DNA of 53,016 nt, taken from the NCBI GenBank assembly GCA_910587555.1, contig CAJULV010000005.1:1-53016 (forward strand), in the 5' to 3' direction. This stretch comes from an uncultured Acetatifactor sp. GTDB taxonomy: Bacteria > Bacillota > Clostridia > Lachnospirales > Lachnospiraceae. A program made the translations under genes and the position numbers. The notes below the pieces were generated by a model. That model was not told where the DNA came from. It ran no database searches and was given only the letters and a program-made list of their open reading frames with translations. Positions 24,410 to 33,176 of this stretch are shown here, in pieces; positions within the stretch are counted from its first letter, which is position 1, and every line of letters begins with the position of its first letter.

Positions 24410-24418
24410 TGATATAAT
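24410..24418 (+). promoter_or_regulatory. extended -10 promoter for recD2
   Basis: TGaTATAAT (24410-24418): a perfect -10 with the extended TGn element, in AT-rich DNA. No clear -35, which extended -10 promoters can do without. It faces away from the DUF5688 promoter. Confidence 0.5.
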
Positions 24419-24492
24419 TATTCCTGTATTGCCATTGGCTGAAAATCGGAGTAAAATAAAATCGGATGCAGGGAAAGCAAGGAGCGGGACAA

Positions 24493-26679
24493 ATGACGAA
24501 AATCCGGTGTATTGTGGAGAGAATTACATACCAGAATCCAGAAAACGGATACACTGTTCTGAAAGTGCGGGTGAAGGGGTACGACGACCTTGTCACTGTG
24601 GTGGGAAATCTGCTGGATGCAAATGTGGGATCCGTTCTCCTGATAGACGGGGAATGGAAGGTGGATTCCAGGTTTGGCCGTCAGTTTATGGCTCATAAGT
24701 GGGAGGAAACACTGCCGGCTACGGTATACGGGATGGAAAAATACTTGGGAAGCGGCCTGATCAAGGGGGTTGGTCCAAAATACGCCCAAAAGATCGTTCA
24801 GAAATTCGGCGCGGATACCTTTACTGTCATAGAGGAAAACATTGACCTTCTGATTGAAATCCCCGGTATCGGAAACAAGCGTATCCGGATGATATCAGAA
24901 AGCTGGGCGCGGCAGAAGGAAGTAAAGAACATCATGCTCTTTCTGCAGAACCAGGGGGTGAGTACCGCGTTTGCCGCCAGGATTTACAGGCAGTACGGAA
25001 ATGAGAGCATTGCCGTCATGAAGGAAAATCCCTTCCGGCTGGCGGACGACATCTGGGGGATTGGTTTCAGGACAGCTGACAGCATTGCCCAGAAGCTTGG
25101 TTTCGGCAGAGAGACTTATGTCAGGCTGCGCAGCGGCATTATGTATACTTTAAGCGAACTGGCTGACGAAGGCAATGTATTCGCCCGGCGGGAACAGCTG
25201 ACTCAGAAGGCGGCAGCCCTGCTGGAAGCGGAGGAGGGCCGCATCGTCATGACCATGGACCAGATGCTGAAGGATAAGGACCTGATCCGGGAGGAAGAGT
25301 CCGTTTACCTTCCGCCGTTTTATTTTGCGGAAGTGGGCACGGCACGAAAATTGAAAAGGCTGGCGTCGGAACCTGCGGGAGACAGGCTGTGGATACAGCT
25401 GTCAAAGGCAAGGCGGGAGTCCGGAAACGACCGGCTTTCCGTGGATGTGGGCAGGATTGAGAAGGCCGTGAATATGAAGTATGATGAAATTCAGGCTGAC
25501 GCAATCAGGCAGGCGGCCATGGCAAAGGTAATGGTGCTGACCGGGGGACCCGGTACGGGCAAGACCACCACCACCCAGGGAATCATTGCAGCATACCGGA
25601 TCTACGGCCTGAAAATACTCCTTGCCGCACCTACGGGAAGAGCTGCCAGACGTATGGCGGAAGCCACCGGGCTGGAGGCGAAGACCATCCACAGGCTTTT
25701 GGAATGCAAACCTTCCGAGGGCTATGGAAAAAACGAGGAAAACCCCCTGGAAGGAGATGTCCTGATCGTAGACGAGTGTTCCATGATCGATATTGTCATG
25801 ATGAATGCCCTGCTGAAAGCCGTTCCTGCAAATATGCGGCTGATCCTGGTGGGGGATATTGACCAGCTGCCCTCTGTGGGAGCAGGGAATGTGCTTCGGG
25901 ATATCATAGACTCAGGGCAGTTTCCGGTGGTCCGGTTAACCAGGATATTCCGACAGGCGCTTACAAGCCGCATCATTACCAACGCCCACCTGATCAACGC
26001 GGGAAAGATGCCGGATATCTCCAATGGGAAAGGGACTGACTTTTTCTTCCTCCAGCGGGAGGAGCCGGAGGATGCCGTGGCGGAAATTGTGAAGCTGGTG
26101 AAGGACAAGCTGCCGGGATACTATCGGCTGCCGTCAACCATGATACAGGTTCTGACGCCCATGCAGAGGGGTGTGGTGGGAGCCACCAACCTGAACCTGG
26201 TACTGCAGGAGGCAGTCAATCCCCGGGGAGAAGGGCTGCGCCGCAGCGGGTTTGTGTATCGGCCCGGTGACAAGGTGATGCAGATTAAGAATAATTATGA
26301 GAAGGAAACCTTTAACGGGGATATCGGCATAATAGAGTCTGCAGACCTGGCAGAGCGCACATTGGCGGTGAATTTTGATGAACGGAGAATCCTTTATGAT
26401 GTGACGGAGCTGGATGAGCTTGTCCACGCCTATGCCACCACCATCCACAAGGCACAGGGGTCCGAATACCCCATAGTGGTAATGCCCGTGCTTATGAACC
26501 ATTTTGTAATGCTGCAGAGGAATCTGATTTACACAGGCATTACCCGGGCCAGGAAGATACTGGTGATGGTGGGCACGAAAAAAGCCCTATCCTATGGGGT
26601 AAACAATGTGACCGTAACACAGCGCAATACGATGCTGGCACAGCGGCTGGACGGCGCGGCGCCCGGAAGCCTCCTGTGA
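24493..26679 (+). CDS. recD2: RecD2-type ATP-dependent DNA helicase
   Basis: A 728-residue 5'-3' helicase of superfamily 1B, found in bacteria without RecBC partners and linked to repair and replication-fork processing. Domains: an N-terminal OB-like region (YQNPENGYTVLKV at about 12-25), helix-hairpin-helix segments (LIEIPGIGNKRIRM; DIWGIGFRTADSIA), then the motor. The motor has Walker A GGPGTGKTTTT near 350-360, APTGRAA, the Walker B DECSM, the GDIDQLPSVGAG motif, and a C-terminal domain with HAYATTIHKAQGSEY and YTGITRARK. AAGGAG (24479-24484) fits ATG 24493; the frame is open nine codons upstream. Confidence 0.94.
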   Translation: MTKIRCIVERITYQNPENGYTVLKVRVKGYDDLVTVVGNLLDANVGSVLLIDGEWKVDSRFGRQFMAHKWEETLPATVYGMEKYLGSGLIKGVGPKYAQKIVQKFGADTFTVIEENIDLLIEIPGIGNKRIRMISESWARQKEVKNIMLFLQNQGVSTAFAARIYRQYGNESIAVMKENPFRLADDIWGIGFRTADSIAQKLGFGRETYVRLRSGIMYTLSELADEGNVFARREQLTQKAAALLEAEEGRIVMTMDQMLKDKDLIREEESVYLPPFYFAEVGTARKLKRLASEPAGDRLWIQLSKARRESGNDRLSVDVGRIEKAVNMKYDEIQADAIRQAAMAKVMVLTGGPGTGKTTTTQGIIAAYRIYGLKILLAAPTGRAARRMAEATGLEAKTIHRLLECKPSEGYGKNEENPLEGDVLIVDECSMIDIVMMNALLKAVPANMRLILVGDIDQLPSVGAGNVLRDIIDSGQFPVVRLTRIFRQALTSRIITNAHLINAGKMPDISNGKGTDFFFLQREEPEDAVAEIVKLVKDKLPGYYRLPSTMIQVLTPMQRGVVGATNLNLVLQEAVNPRGEGLRRSGFVYRPGDKVMQIKNNYEKETFNGDIGIIESADLAERTLAVNFDERRILYDVTELDELVHAYATTIHKAQGSEYPIVVMPVLMNHFVMLQRNLIYTGITRARKILVMVGTKKALSYGVNNVTVTQRNTMLAQRLDGAAPGSLL

Positions 26680-26706
26680 AAAGCTTTCCGCGAATGCCTG
26701 TCGGAT

Positions 26707-26898
26707 TCAGGGTGTATCACGCTCCGCCTTAAAGTGGGCGATAAGTGCTTCCACCTCCTGCAGGCACGCGCCGCATACCGTGCTTGCGCCGGTGGCTTCC
26801 TGCACCTCTTCCAATGTGCCGGCGCCTGCATCTACCGCTTTTTTAATCTGCCCGCAGGTAACGCTCATGCAATTGCATACTATTTTTTCCATATCCAT
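26707..26898 (-). CDS. BFD-like (2Fe-2S)-binding small protein
   Basis: A 63-residue protein with the four-cysteine pattern of bacterioferritin-associated ferredoxin/NirB-type 2Fe-2S domains: Cys8 and Cys10 (CNC), and Cys42 and Cys45 (CGAC), within IVCNCMSVT...STVCGACLQEVE. The domain usually acts as a small redox or iron-release partner, or as a module of larger oxidoreductases; here it stands alone. AAAGGA lies ten bases upstream of the ATG at 26898. The same frame stays open for another 289 codons upstream, antisense to nth, but that extension looks like a shadow. It converges with recD2 and diverges from nth. Confidence 0.82.
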   Translation of the reverse strand: MDMEKIVCNCMSVTCGQIKKAVDAGAGTLEEVQEATGASTVCGACLQEVEALIAHFKAERDTP

Positions 26899-27078
26899 AA
26901 CTGATACCGTCCTTTCCCGGATAGGATATGCGGATAAACGGATTTTATACGGGCACATAAATGAAAATCCCGCCCCTGGACCGGCCCGCACGGCAGGGAA
27001 ACGAACACGGATAGCAAAGCAGCAATATTTTCCGAAAAGGAGTACGGAAGTGTCTCCCGACAATTCCTGAGAGGACAA

Positions 27079-27717
27079 ATGACGAAAAAACAACGTGTAC
27101 TGGAAATCATTGAGAGATTGAAAAAGGAATATCCCGCAGCGGACTGCACCCTGGACTATGACCAGGCATGGAAGCTTCTGGTAAGCGTACGCCTGGCGGC
27201 CCAATGCACCGATGCCAGAGTGAATGTGGTGGTGGAAAAACTTTACGAAAAATTCCCGAACATAAATGCACTGGCGGAAGCCGAAGCGGATGAAATCGAG
27301 AAAATCGTTCATCCCTGCGGTCTGGGAAAGAGTAAGGCGAGGGATATCAATGCCTGTATGAAAATGCTCAGAGACGAATACGGCGGGAAGGTTCCGGATG
27401 ACTTTGACAAGCTTCTGGCACTGCCGGGCGTGGGCAGGAAGAGCGCCAACCTGATTATGGGGGATGTGTTCGGGAAGCCTGCCATTGTGACGGATACCCA
27501 CTGTATCCGCCTGGTGAACCGTATGGGGCTGGTAGACGGCGTGAAAGAGCCGGCAAAGGTGGAAAAGGCACTCTGGAAGCTTATTCCGCCTGCGGAGGGC
27601 AATGATTTCTGTCATCGCCTGGTAAACCATGGCCGGGAAGTCTGTACGGCGCGGACGAAGCCCTTCTGCCACAGGTGCTGTCTTGAGGATATCTGCAAAA
27701 AAGCAGGTGTGGAATAA
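27079..27717 (+). CDS. nth: endonuclease III
   Basis: DNA N-glycosylase/AP lyase for oxidised pyrimidines. The 212-residue protein has the helix-hairpin-helix LPGVGRKSAN (115-124) with catalytic Lys121, and the catalytic Asp139 in VTDTHCIR. The C-terminal 4Fe-4S cluster ligands are Cys189, Cys197, Cys200 and Cys206. The first spacing is seven residues (CTARTKPFC), one more than the C-x6-C-x2-C-x5-C that I know for the family; an extra Cys201 is adjacent. GAGAGGA precedes the ATG. The gap to the BFD-like gene is divergent. Confidence 0.95.
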   Translation: MTKKQRVLEIIERLKKEYPAADCTLDYDQAWKLLVSVRLAAQCTDARVNVVVEKLYEKFPNINALAEAEADEIEKIVHPCGLGKSKARDINACMKMLRDEYGGKVPDDFDKLLALPGVGRKSANLIMGDVFGKPAIVTDTHCIRLVNRMGLVDGVKEPAKVEKALWKLIPPAEGNDFCHRLVNHGREVCTARTKPFCHRCCLEDICKKAGVE

Positions 27718-27843
27718 AGGGGATATTCGGCGGAGATCCCCGTGGGAAACGGTATGAAATGCCATTCATGGCAGGCGATTGCGTCTTTTTTTTAAGTGCT
27801 GTGAATATAGATTTCTGTAGAATGAAAGCATGGGAGCAGATCA

Positions 27844-28980
27844 ATGGAAATCTATGTAGTAAAACCGGGAGACAGCGTGGACAGCATTGCTCAGCAGCTG
27901 GATGCAAATGCGGAGCAGATTATTTTCGACAACCAGCTGGAATATCCTTATCCGCTTGCGGTGGGGCAGGCATTGCTGATCAACCGTTTTGTCAGAAATG
28001 CCTCCCGGGCAATTACCGTGAGCGGCTATGCCTACCCTTTCATAGACAGGGAGGTACTGGTTCAGACACTGCCGTACTTATCGGAACTTCGTGTATTTTC
28101 CTATGGTTTTACAATGGAAGGAGAACTGCTGCCGCCTTCCTACGGGGATGACAGCCGGATGATTGCACAGGCGCTTCAGTTCGGTACCCAACCCATACTG
28201 ACGCTGACACCCTTCGGCGAGGACGGGAACTTCAATAATCAGCTCATCAATTCCGTCGTAAACAACGCGGCGTACACAGAGCGGTTAATTCGGGAACTGC
28301 TGGAAACCATGGATGCAAAAGGTTACGAAGGGGTGGATATCGATTTTGAATACATCCTGGCACAGGACAGGGATGCCTTTTCTGCTTTTGTACGGCAGGT
28401 GGCGGAAGCCATGCGCGCCTCCGGATACCATACTTCCGTTGCGCTGGCGCCTAAGACAAGTGCCGGACAGGCAGGGCTGTTATATGAGGGAAAGGATTAC
28501 CGGGCATTGGGGGAGGCTGCAGACCATGTACTGCTGATGACCTATGAGTGGGGCTATACGTACGGCCCGCCTATGGCAGTGGCACCCGTCAACCAGGTCC
28601 GCAGGGTGGTGGAGTATGCCCTGACGGAGATTCCTGCCGAAAAGGTGGACCTTGGAATCCCGAACTACGGATATGACTGGCCGCTTCCCTTTGAGCGGGG
28701 TGTCACAAAGGCAACTACCGTAGGCAATGTGGAGGCCGTGCGCATTGCCGTGGAGCAGGGGGCAGAGATTATGTTTGACAGTCTGGCGGAAAGCCCTTAT
28801 TTTACCTACACCGCCAACGGAACAGCCCACGAGGTATGGTTCGAGGATGTGAGGAGCCTGCAGGCAAAGTTTCGGCTGATCCGGGAATATAACCTGCACG
28901 GCTGCGGGTACTGGCAGATCATGAAATGGTTCCGCGCCAACTGGCTTCTCCTGCACAACCAGTTCTATATCTTAAAATAA
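27844..28980 (+). CDS. LysM plus glycoside hydrolase family 18 protein, SleL/YaaH-like
   Basis: A 378-residue enzyme. Residues 2-46 form one LysM peptidoglycan-binding domain (YVVKPGDSVDSIA ... LAVGQALLI). Residues about 55-370 form a GH18 barrel with the catalytic segment GVDIDFEYI, acid Glu169, and late-barrel motifs MTYEWGY and GYDW. Bacillus homologues (SleL/YaaH) are N-acetylglucosaminidases that degrade spore cortex fragments during germination; they carry two LysM domains, this one has a single copy. No signal peptide, as is normal for spore-deposited homologues. GGGAG at 27832-27836 supports the ATG. I saw no clear sporulation promoter upstream, only a T8 run at 27785-27793. Confidence 0.85.
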   Translation: MEIYVVKPGDSVDSIAQQLDANAEQIIFDNQLEYPYPLAVGQALLINRFVRNASRAITVSGYAYPFIDREVLVQTLPYLSELRVFSYGFTMEGELLPPSYGDDSRMIAQALQFGTQPILTLTPFGEDGNFNNQLINSVVNNAAYTERLIRELLETMDAKGYEGVDIDFEYILAQDRDAFSAFVRQVAEAMRASGYHTSVALAPKTSAGQAGLLYEGKDYRALGEAADHVLLMTYEWGYTYGPPMAVAPVNQVRRVVEYALTEIPAEKVDLGIPNYGYDWPLPFERGVTKATTVGNVEAVRIAVEQGAEIMFDSLAESPYFTYTANGTAHEVWFEDVRSLQAKFRLIREYNLHGCGYWQIMKWFRANWLLLHNQFYILK

Positions 28981-29072
28981 GTCCAGCGCAGCGATTTAAA
29001 TTAGGGAGGAAGGGGAAGTGCATTCACCCTTCAGTGCCGTCGCCCTGCGGCTATCATTAGGAGGACTCAAGT

Positions 29073-30377
29073 ATGAGAATGTACGATATTATAATGAAAA
29101 AAAGGAACGGAGGAGAACTTACACGGGAGGAAATCCGTTTTTTCATAGAAGGCTACACCGGGGGAGAGATTCCTGACTATCAGGTCTCTGCCCTGATGAT
29201 GGCAATTTATTTTCAGAAAATGACGGAAGCGGAGACACTGGCACTCACCATGGCCATGGCGGACAGCGGAGACAGGCTGGATCTGACGGGAATTCATGGG
29301 ATCAAGGTGGATAAGCACAGTACAGGCGGTGTAGGAGACAAAACTTCGCTTGCGCTGGCACCCATGGTGGCCGCCTGTGGCATTCCCGTGGCAAAGATGA
29401 GCGGAAGGGGCCTGGGGCATACCGGCGGGACCATAGACAAGCTGGAGAGCTTCCCCGGATTCACCACTTCGCTCACCACACAGCAGTTTATAGAAAATGT
29501 AAACCGTATCGGCATTGCCATTATGGGGCAGACTGCCGACCTGGCGCCTGCGGACAAGAAACTTTATGCCCTGCGGGACGTCACGGCCACCGTGGACAAT
29601 ATGTCCCTTATCGCCAGTTCCATTATGAGTAAAAAGCTGGCGGCCGGGGCTGACGCCATCGTACTGGATGTGAAGACCGGAAGCGGCGCATTTATGAAGG
29701 AAGAATCCGACGCCAGGGCATTGGCGGAGGAGATGGTGGGAATCGGTAAGAATGCAGGGCGGAAAACAATTGCCGTCATCTCAGACATGGACCAGCCCCT
29801 TGGCTATGCGGTGGGAAACGCGCTGGAGGTGAAGGAAGCCATCGAAACCCTGATGGGCCGCGGGCCTGCCGATTTTCTGGAACTGTGCCTGTCCCTGGGA
29901 AGCCAGATGCTCATAGCCGGCGGAAAGGCCCGCGGCGAAAGCGAAGCCAGACAGATGCTGGAGGCCGTGATTGCAGACGGCAGCGCCCTGGAAAAACTGG
30001 CGGAATTTGCGGAGGCGCAGGGGAGTTGCCGAGAAGCGGTATACCGTCCGGAACTGCTTCCGAAGGCACAGATTATCCGTCCGGTCTTGTCTCAGGCAAG
30101 CGGCTACGTGGACCATATCGTATGTGATGAGGTGGGTATCTGCTCTCTGCTTTTAGGCGGCGGCAGGGAGACCAAGGAGAGTGAGATTGACCTGTCCGTG
30201 GGGCTGGTATTGTGTAAAAAGGCAGGAGACTATGTGCGGGAGGGAGAGGCGCTGGCAATGCTCCACGCCAATGATGAGGGGCGGGCAGATGCTGCTGAAA
30301 AACGTTATCTGGCAGCCTGCCGCATTTCGGATGCCCCTCCCCGGAAGAACCCTTTCATCAAAGCGGTAATCGCATAG
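29073..30377 (+). CDS. pyrimidine-nucleoside (thymidine) phosphorylase
   Basis: Phosphorolysis of uridine, thymidine or deoxyuridine to base plus (deoxy)ribose-1-phosphate; nucleoside salvage; cytoplasmic dimer. The 434-residue protein has the family signature KMSGRGLGHTGGTIDKLES, VDKHSTGGVGDKTS (phosphate site) and a C-terminal barrel-sandwich domain (VGLVLCKKAGDYVREGE). Length is typical of the Gram-positive Pdp type. TTAGGAGG nine bases before the ATG. It is not clustered with other nucleoside genes. The gene could be named pdp or deoA; the sequence alone does not settle substrate range. Confidence 0.93.
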   Translation: MRMYDIIMKKRNGGELTREEIRFFIEGYTGGEIPDYQVSALMMAIYFQKMTEAETLALTMAMADSGDRLDLTGIHGIKVDKHSTGGVGDKTSLALAPMVAACGIPVAKMSGRGLGHTGGTIDKLESFPGFTTSLTTQQFIENVNRIGIAIMGQTADLAPADKKLYALRDVTATVDNMSLIASSIMSKKLAAGADAIVLDVKTGSGAFMKEESDARALAEEMVGIGKNAGRKTIAVISDMDQPLGYAVGNALEVKEAIETLMGRGPADFLELCLSLGSQMLIAGGKARGESEARQMLEAVIADGSALEKLAEFAEAQGSCREAVYRPELLPKAQIIRPVLSQASGYVDHIVCDEVGICSLLLGGGRETKESEIDLSVGLVLCKKAGDYVREGEALAMLHANDEGRADAAEKRYLAACRISDAPPRKNPFIKAVIA

Positions 30378-30415
30378 ACGTTTCTTTTGATTCTTAATAG
30401 CGAAAATGGTTTTAT

Positions 30416-30444
30416 GCATATTTCCGCGTCTGCAGTAATAGAAT
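30416..30444 (+). promoter_or_regulatory. candidate sigma-E promoter for yqfC-yqfD
   Basis: GCATATT (30416-30422), 14 bp, AATAGAAT (30437-30444). This resembles the mother-cell sigma-E pattern (ATATT, 13-14 bp, CATACAAT), with two mismatches in the -10. In Bacillus subtilis yqfC-yqfD belong to the sigma-E regulon. The box sits 84 bases before the yqfC ATG. Confidence 0.42.
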
Positions 30445-30527
30445 GAATCATGAAGAAAAAGAATGCCCGCATACAGAGAAGTGAATTGAAAACGGAAGAG
30501 AGACGCCCCCCGGAAGGGGGACATTCC

Positions 30528-30779
30528 ATGGAGAACCTGATAGAATCCCTGAAATTTCCCAAGGATATCTGCATGGGAGCAATGAAGGTGACCCTGACAG
30601 GCAATCGGGAAGCCTGGATTGAGAATTACCGTGGGATTCTGGAATACACCGAAAGCCTGATACTGCTCCAGGGCAAGACCTGCCAGGTCTGTTTTGAAGG
30701 TACCGGGCTTTCCGTGGATTACTATACCAATGAAGATATGAAAATCAGCGGCTGCATCAGCTGTGTCAGATATGGCTGA
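30528..30779 (+). CDS. yqfC: sporulation protein YqfC (YabP/YqfC family)
   Basis: An 83-residue protein with the YabP/YqfC fold pattern: an N-terminal helix (LIESLKFPKDI), then alternating beta strands (MKVTLTGNREAWIENYRGILEY) ending in GTGLSVDYYTNEDMKISG, the family's typical closing segment. Expressed in the mother cell in Bacillus, where its exact role is unknown. The frame is open 26 codons upstream, but a purine-rich AAGGGGG and homologue length favour ATG 30528. It is followed by yqfD after 26 bp, the classic pairing, which secures the assignment. Confidence 0.88.
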   Translation: MENLIESLKFPKDICMGAMKVTLTGNREAWIENYRGILEYTESLILLQGKTCQVCFEGTGLSVDYYTNEDMKISGCISCVRYG

Positions 30780-30805
30780 GCAGCCTTTCGTGCAGGAGTA
30801 TAAAT

Positions 30806-32032
30806 ATGATTAAATTTCTGAAGTATATAAGAGGGTATCTGCGCATCCGCCTATGGGGTTTTTCACCGGAAAGGTTTATGAACCTGTGCAGCAACAGGGG
30901 AATCCTGCTGTGGGATATCGTCCGGGAAGGGGAATCCTATTACATGTGCATCAGCCTGGACGGTTTTCGGGAGCTGAAACCAATACTTAAGAAAACAGGG
31001 ACAAGGGTAGCCATATTGGAGAGATATGGACTGCCCTTTTTGATTCCGCGCCTGCTGAAGCGCAAGATATTCATACTGGGGCTGCTCCTGACCTTTGTTT
31101 TCTGGATTGTCTCCACTTTTTACATATGGAATATTGAACTCACGGGAAACCAGCGGATAACGGATGATGTTTTTTACAGCTTTTTAAAGGAGAACCAGGT
31201 AACTGTGGGCATGCGCCGGGACGCGCTGGATATCGGCGGGCTGGAAAAGCAGATTCGAAGGCAATTTCCGGAAATCACATGGGCATCCGCAAGGCTGGAC
31301 GGAACCAAACTGCAGATTGATATCAAGGAAAATGACGCTCCCATTGTGATTGAGAGGACTGAAACCACCTGTGGAACAGACCTGGTTGCGGATTATGACG
31401 GCACGGTGACGGCAATTATTGTGCGCAGCGGCGTCCCCCAGGTTTCCGTCGGTGACACGGTGGAGAAGGGGACGGTCCTGGTGGAGGGACGGATTCCCAT
31501 TTTCAACGAAGACAAGACAGTACGGGAATATGAATATGTAGATGCGGACGCGGATATCCTGCTGGAGCATTCCACAAGCTTTTCCGAAAGCATTCCCCTG
31601 GACTACATAGAAAAAACGTATACGGGCAGGGAGAAGGAAAGCTATTATCTCAAGCTGGGAAGCCAGACCTGCAGGCTTCCGGAGGAGAGGCCCTTTCTGG
31701 TATATGACAGCCTCATGAAAGAGACCCGGCCGCTGGCGCTGGAAAAACTGGACATTCCCGTATTCTGGGGATCTGTAACCCATCGTGAATACCAGAATAC
31801 GGAGCATTTTTACACCAAAGAGGAAGCGGAAACGCTTCTTAATCAAAAATTAATGGATTTTCTTACAGATTTAGAAGAAAAAGGGGTACAAATTATTGAA
31901 AAAAATGTTAGAATAAATAGGAATGACACATCATGGGTCATTGAGGGAGCCTTTCTGGTGCGGGAACCCGTCACCGGCCGAACGGAGACGGCAAGGATGG
32001 AAGACGGTTTGGAAGCGGATTTCGAACCGTAG
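30806..32032 (+). CDS. yqfD: sporulation protein YqfD
   Basis: A 408-residue mother-cell protein of the YqfD/SpoIV-like family. An N-terminal cytoplasmic domain (1-85) is followed by one membrane span (about 86-108, IFILGLLLTF region). A large outer domain then begins with a POTRA-like FtsQ-type segment (WNIELTGNQRITDDVF) and WASARLDGTKLQIDIKE, both characteristic of the family. GCAGGAG upstream. Next are phoH and ybeY, as in many Firmicutes, but the 7TM-HD gene yqfF normally between them is missing. Role in sporulation is known only at the level of regulon membership. Confidence 0.92.
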   Translation: MIKFLKYIRGYLRIRLWGFSPERFMNLCSNRGILLWDIVREGESYYMCISLDGFRELKPILKKTGTRVAILERYGLPFLIPRLLKRKIFILGLLLTFVFWIVSTFYIWNIELTGNQRITDDVFYSFLKENQVTVGMRRDALDIGGLEKQIRRQFPEITWASARLDGTKLQIDIKENDAPIVIERTETTCGTDLVADYDGTVTAIIVRSGVPQVSVGDTVEKGTVLVEGRIPIFNEDKTVREYEYVDADADILLEHSTSFSESIPLDYIEKTYTGREKESYYLKLGSQTCRLPEERPFLVYDSLMKETRPLALEKLDIPVFWGSVTHREYQNTEHFYTKEEAETLLNQKLMDFLTDLEEKGVQIIEKNVRINRNDTSWVIEGAFLVREPVTGRTETARMEDGLEADFEP

Positions 32033-32048
32033 ATTTCAGGAGAAGCGG

Positions 32049-33071
32049 ATGAGTGATTTTACAATTAAACTGGATATACCAACGGAGCATATGCAGAAAA
32101 TATTCGGTATGCAGGATGCATATGTGAAGAAACTGGAACGGGATTTCGATGTGGCTGTCATAGACCGCAACGGATCCATTATGATTACCGGCAGAGAGGA
32201 GATGGTCAGAAAGGCGGAAAACGTCCTGAAAGAACTTGTACTCCTGTCCAGCCGGGGAAGTGACATAGAGGAGCAGAGTGTGGATTACGCGATAACATTG
32301 GGAATGGAAGAGAAAGAAGGCGCACTGGCGCAGATGGATGCGGACTGTATCTGCCATACGGTAAACGGCAAGCCCGTCAAGCCGAAGACCCTGGGGCAGA
32401 AAGCGTATGTGGACGCTATCCGGGACAATATGCTGGTATTTGGCCTGGGTCCTGCGGGAACGGGGAAAACCTATCTTGCCATGGCGATGGCCATCAGTGC
32501 GTTTAAGAACGATGAGGTGGGCAGGATTATCCTTACCAGGCCTGCCATAGAGGCAGGAGAAAAGCTGGGTTTCCTGCCGGGAGACCTGCAGAGTAAGGTA
32601 GACCCTTATCTTCGGCCGCTGTACGATGCATTGTACCAGATCATGGGAGCCGAAAGTTTTGCCAAAAATATGGAAAAGGGGCTGATTGAGGTGGCGCCGC
32701 TGGCCTATATGAGGGGCCGTACGCTGGATAACGCCTATATCATTCTGGACGAGGCGCAGAATACAACGCCTGCCCAGATGAAAATGTTTCTGACCCGTAT
32801 CGGGTTCGGATCCAAGGTGGTGGTGACAGGGGACAATTCCCAGAAGGATCTTCCCGCGGGCACGAAATCCGGACTGGATATAGCCGCGAAGGTACTGAAA
32901 GGAATTGACGATATTGCGTTTTGTACCCTTACCAGCAAGGACGTAGTGCGCCATCCGCTGGTTCAGAAAATCGTACAGGCTTACGAAACTTATGAAGCCC
33001 GTGAGGAACGCGGCAGGCAGCGTGAAAGAGAGCGGACAGGCCTCAGGGAGAGGCGTGTGAGAAAACCCTGA
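32049..33071 (+). CDS. phoH: PhoH family ATPase
   Basis: A 340-residue cytoplasmic P-loop protein. An N-terminal KH-like region (to about 110) is followed by the PhoH ATPase with Walker A GPAGTGKT, RPAIEAGEKLGFLPGDLQ, Walker B YIILDEAQN and sensor VTGDNSQKD. The C-terminal tail after 320 is Arg/Glu-rich. The family is implicated in RNA metabolism and is regularly coupled to ybeY, as here. Starts at ATG 32049, just after CAGGAGAAGCGG, 16 bp behind yqfD, so co-transcription is likely. Confidence 0.94.
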   Translation: MSDFTIKLDIPTEHMQKIFGMQDAYVKKLERDFDVAVIDRNGSIMITGREEMVRKAENVLKELVLLSSRGSDIEEQSVDYAITLGMEEKEGALAQMDADCICHTVNGKPVKPKTLGQKAYVDAIRDNMLVFGLGPAGTGKTYLAMAMAISAFKNDEVGRIILTRPAIEAGEKLGFLPGDLQSKVDPYLRPLYDALYQIMGAESFAKNMEKGLIEVAPLAYMRGRTLDNAYIILDEAQNTTPAQMKMFLTRIGFGSKVVVTGDNSQKDLPAGTKSGLDIAAKVLKGIDDIAFCTLTSKDVVRHPLVQKIVQAYETYEAREERGRQRERERTGLRERRVRKP

Positions 33072-33176
33072 TGCCCTGTATCGATATGTCCTGACGCGTG
33101 TTGCCAAGTGCATTCCCGCTGCCTGCCATGGAATACGGGACAGAATTCTTCGCAAAAGCGTATATGGAGGAACGAT

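Noticed and set aside
26899..27765. Upstream extension of the BFD-like frame antisense to nth
   Set aside because: The ribosome binding site and cysteine-rich domain place the start at 26898; the extension is antisense to nth and has no homology I recognise.
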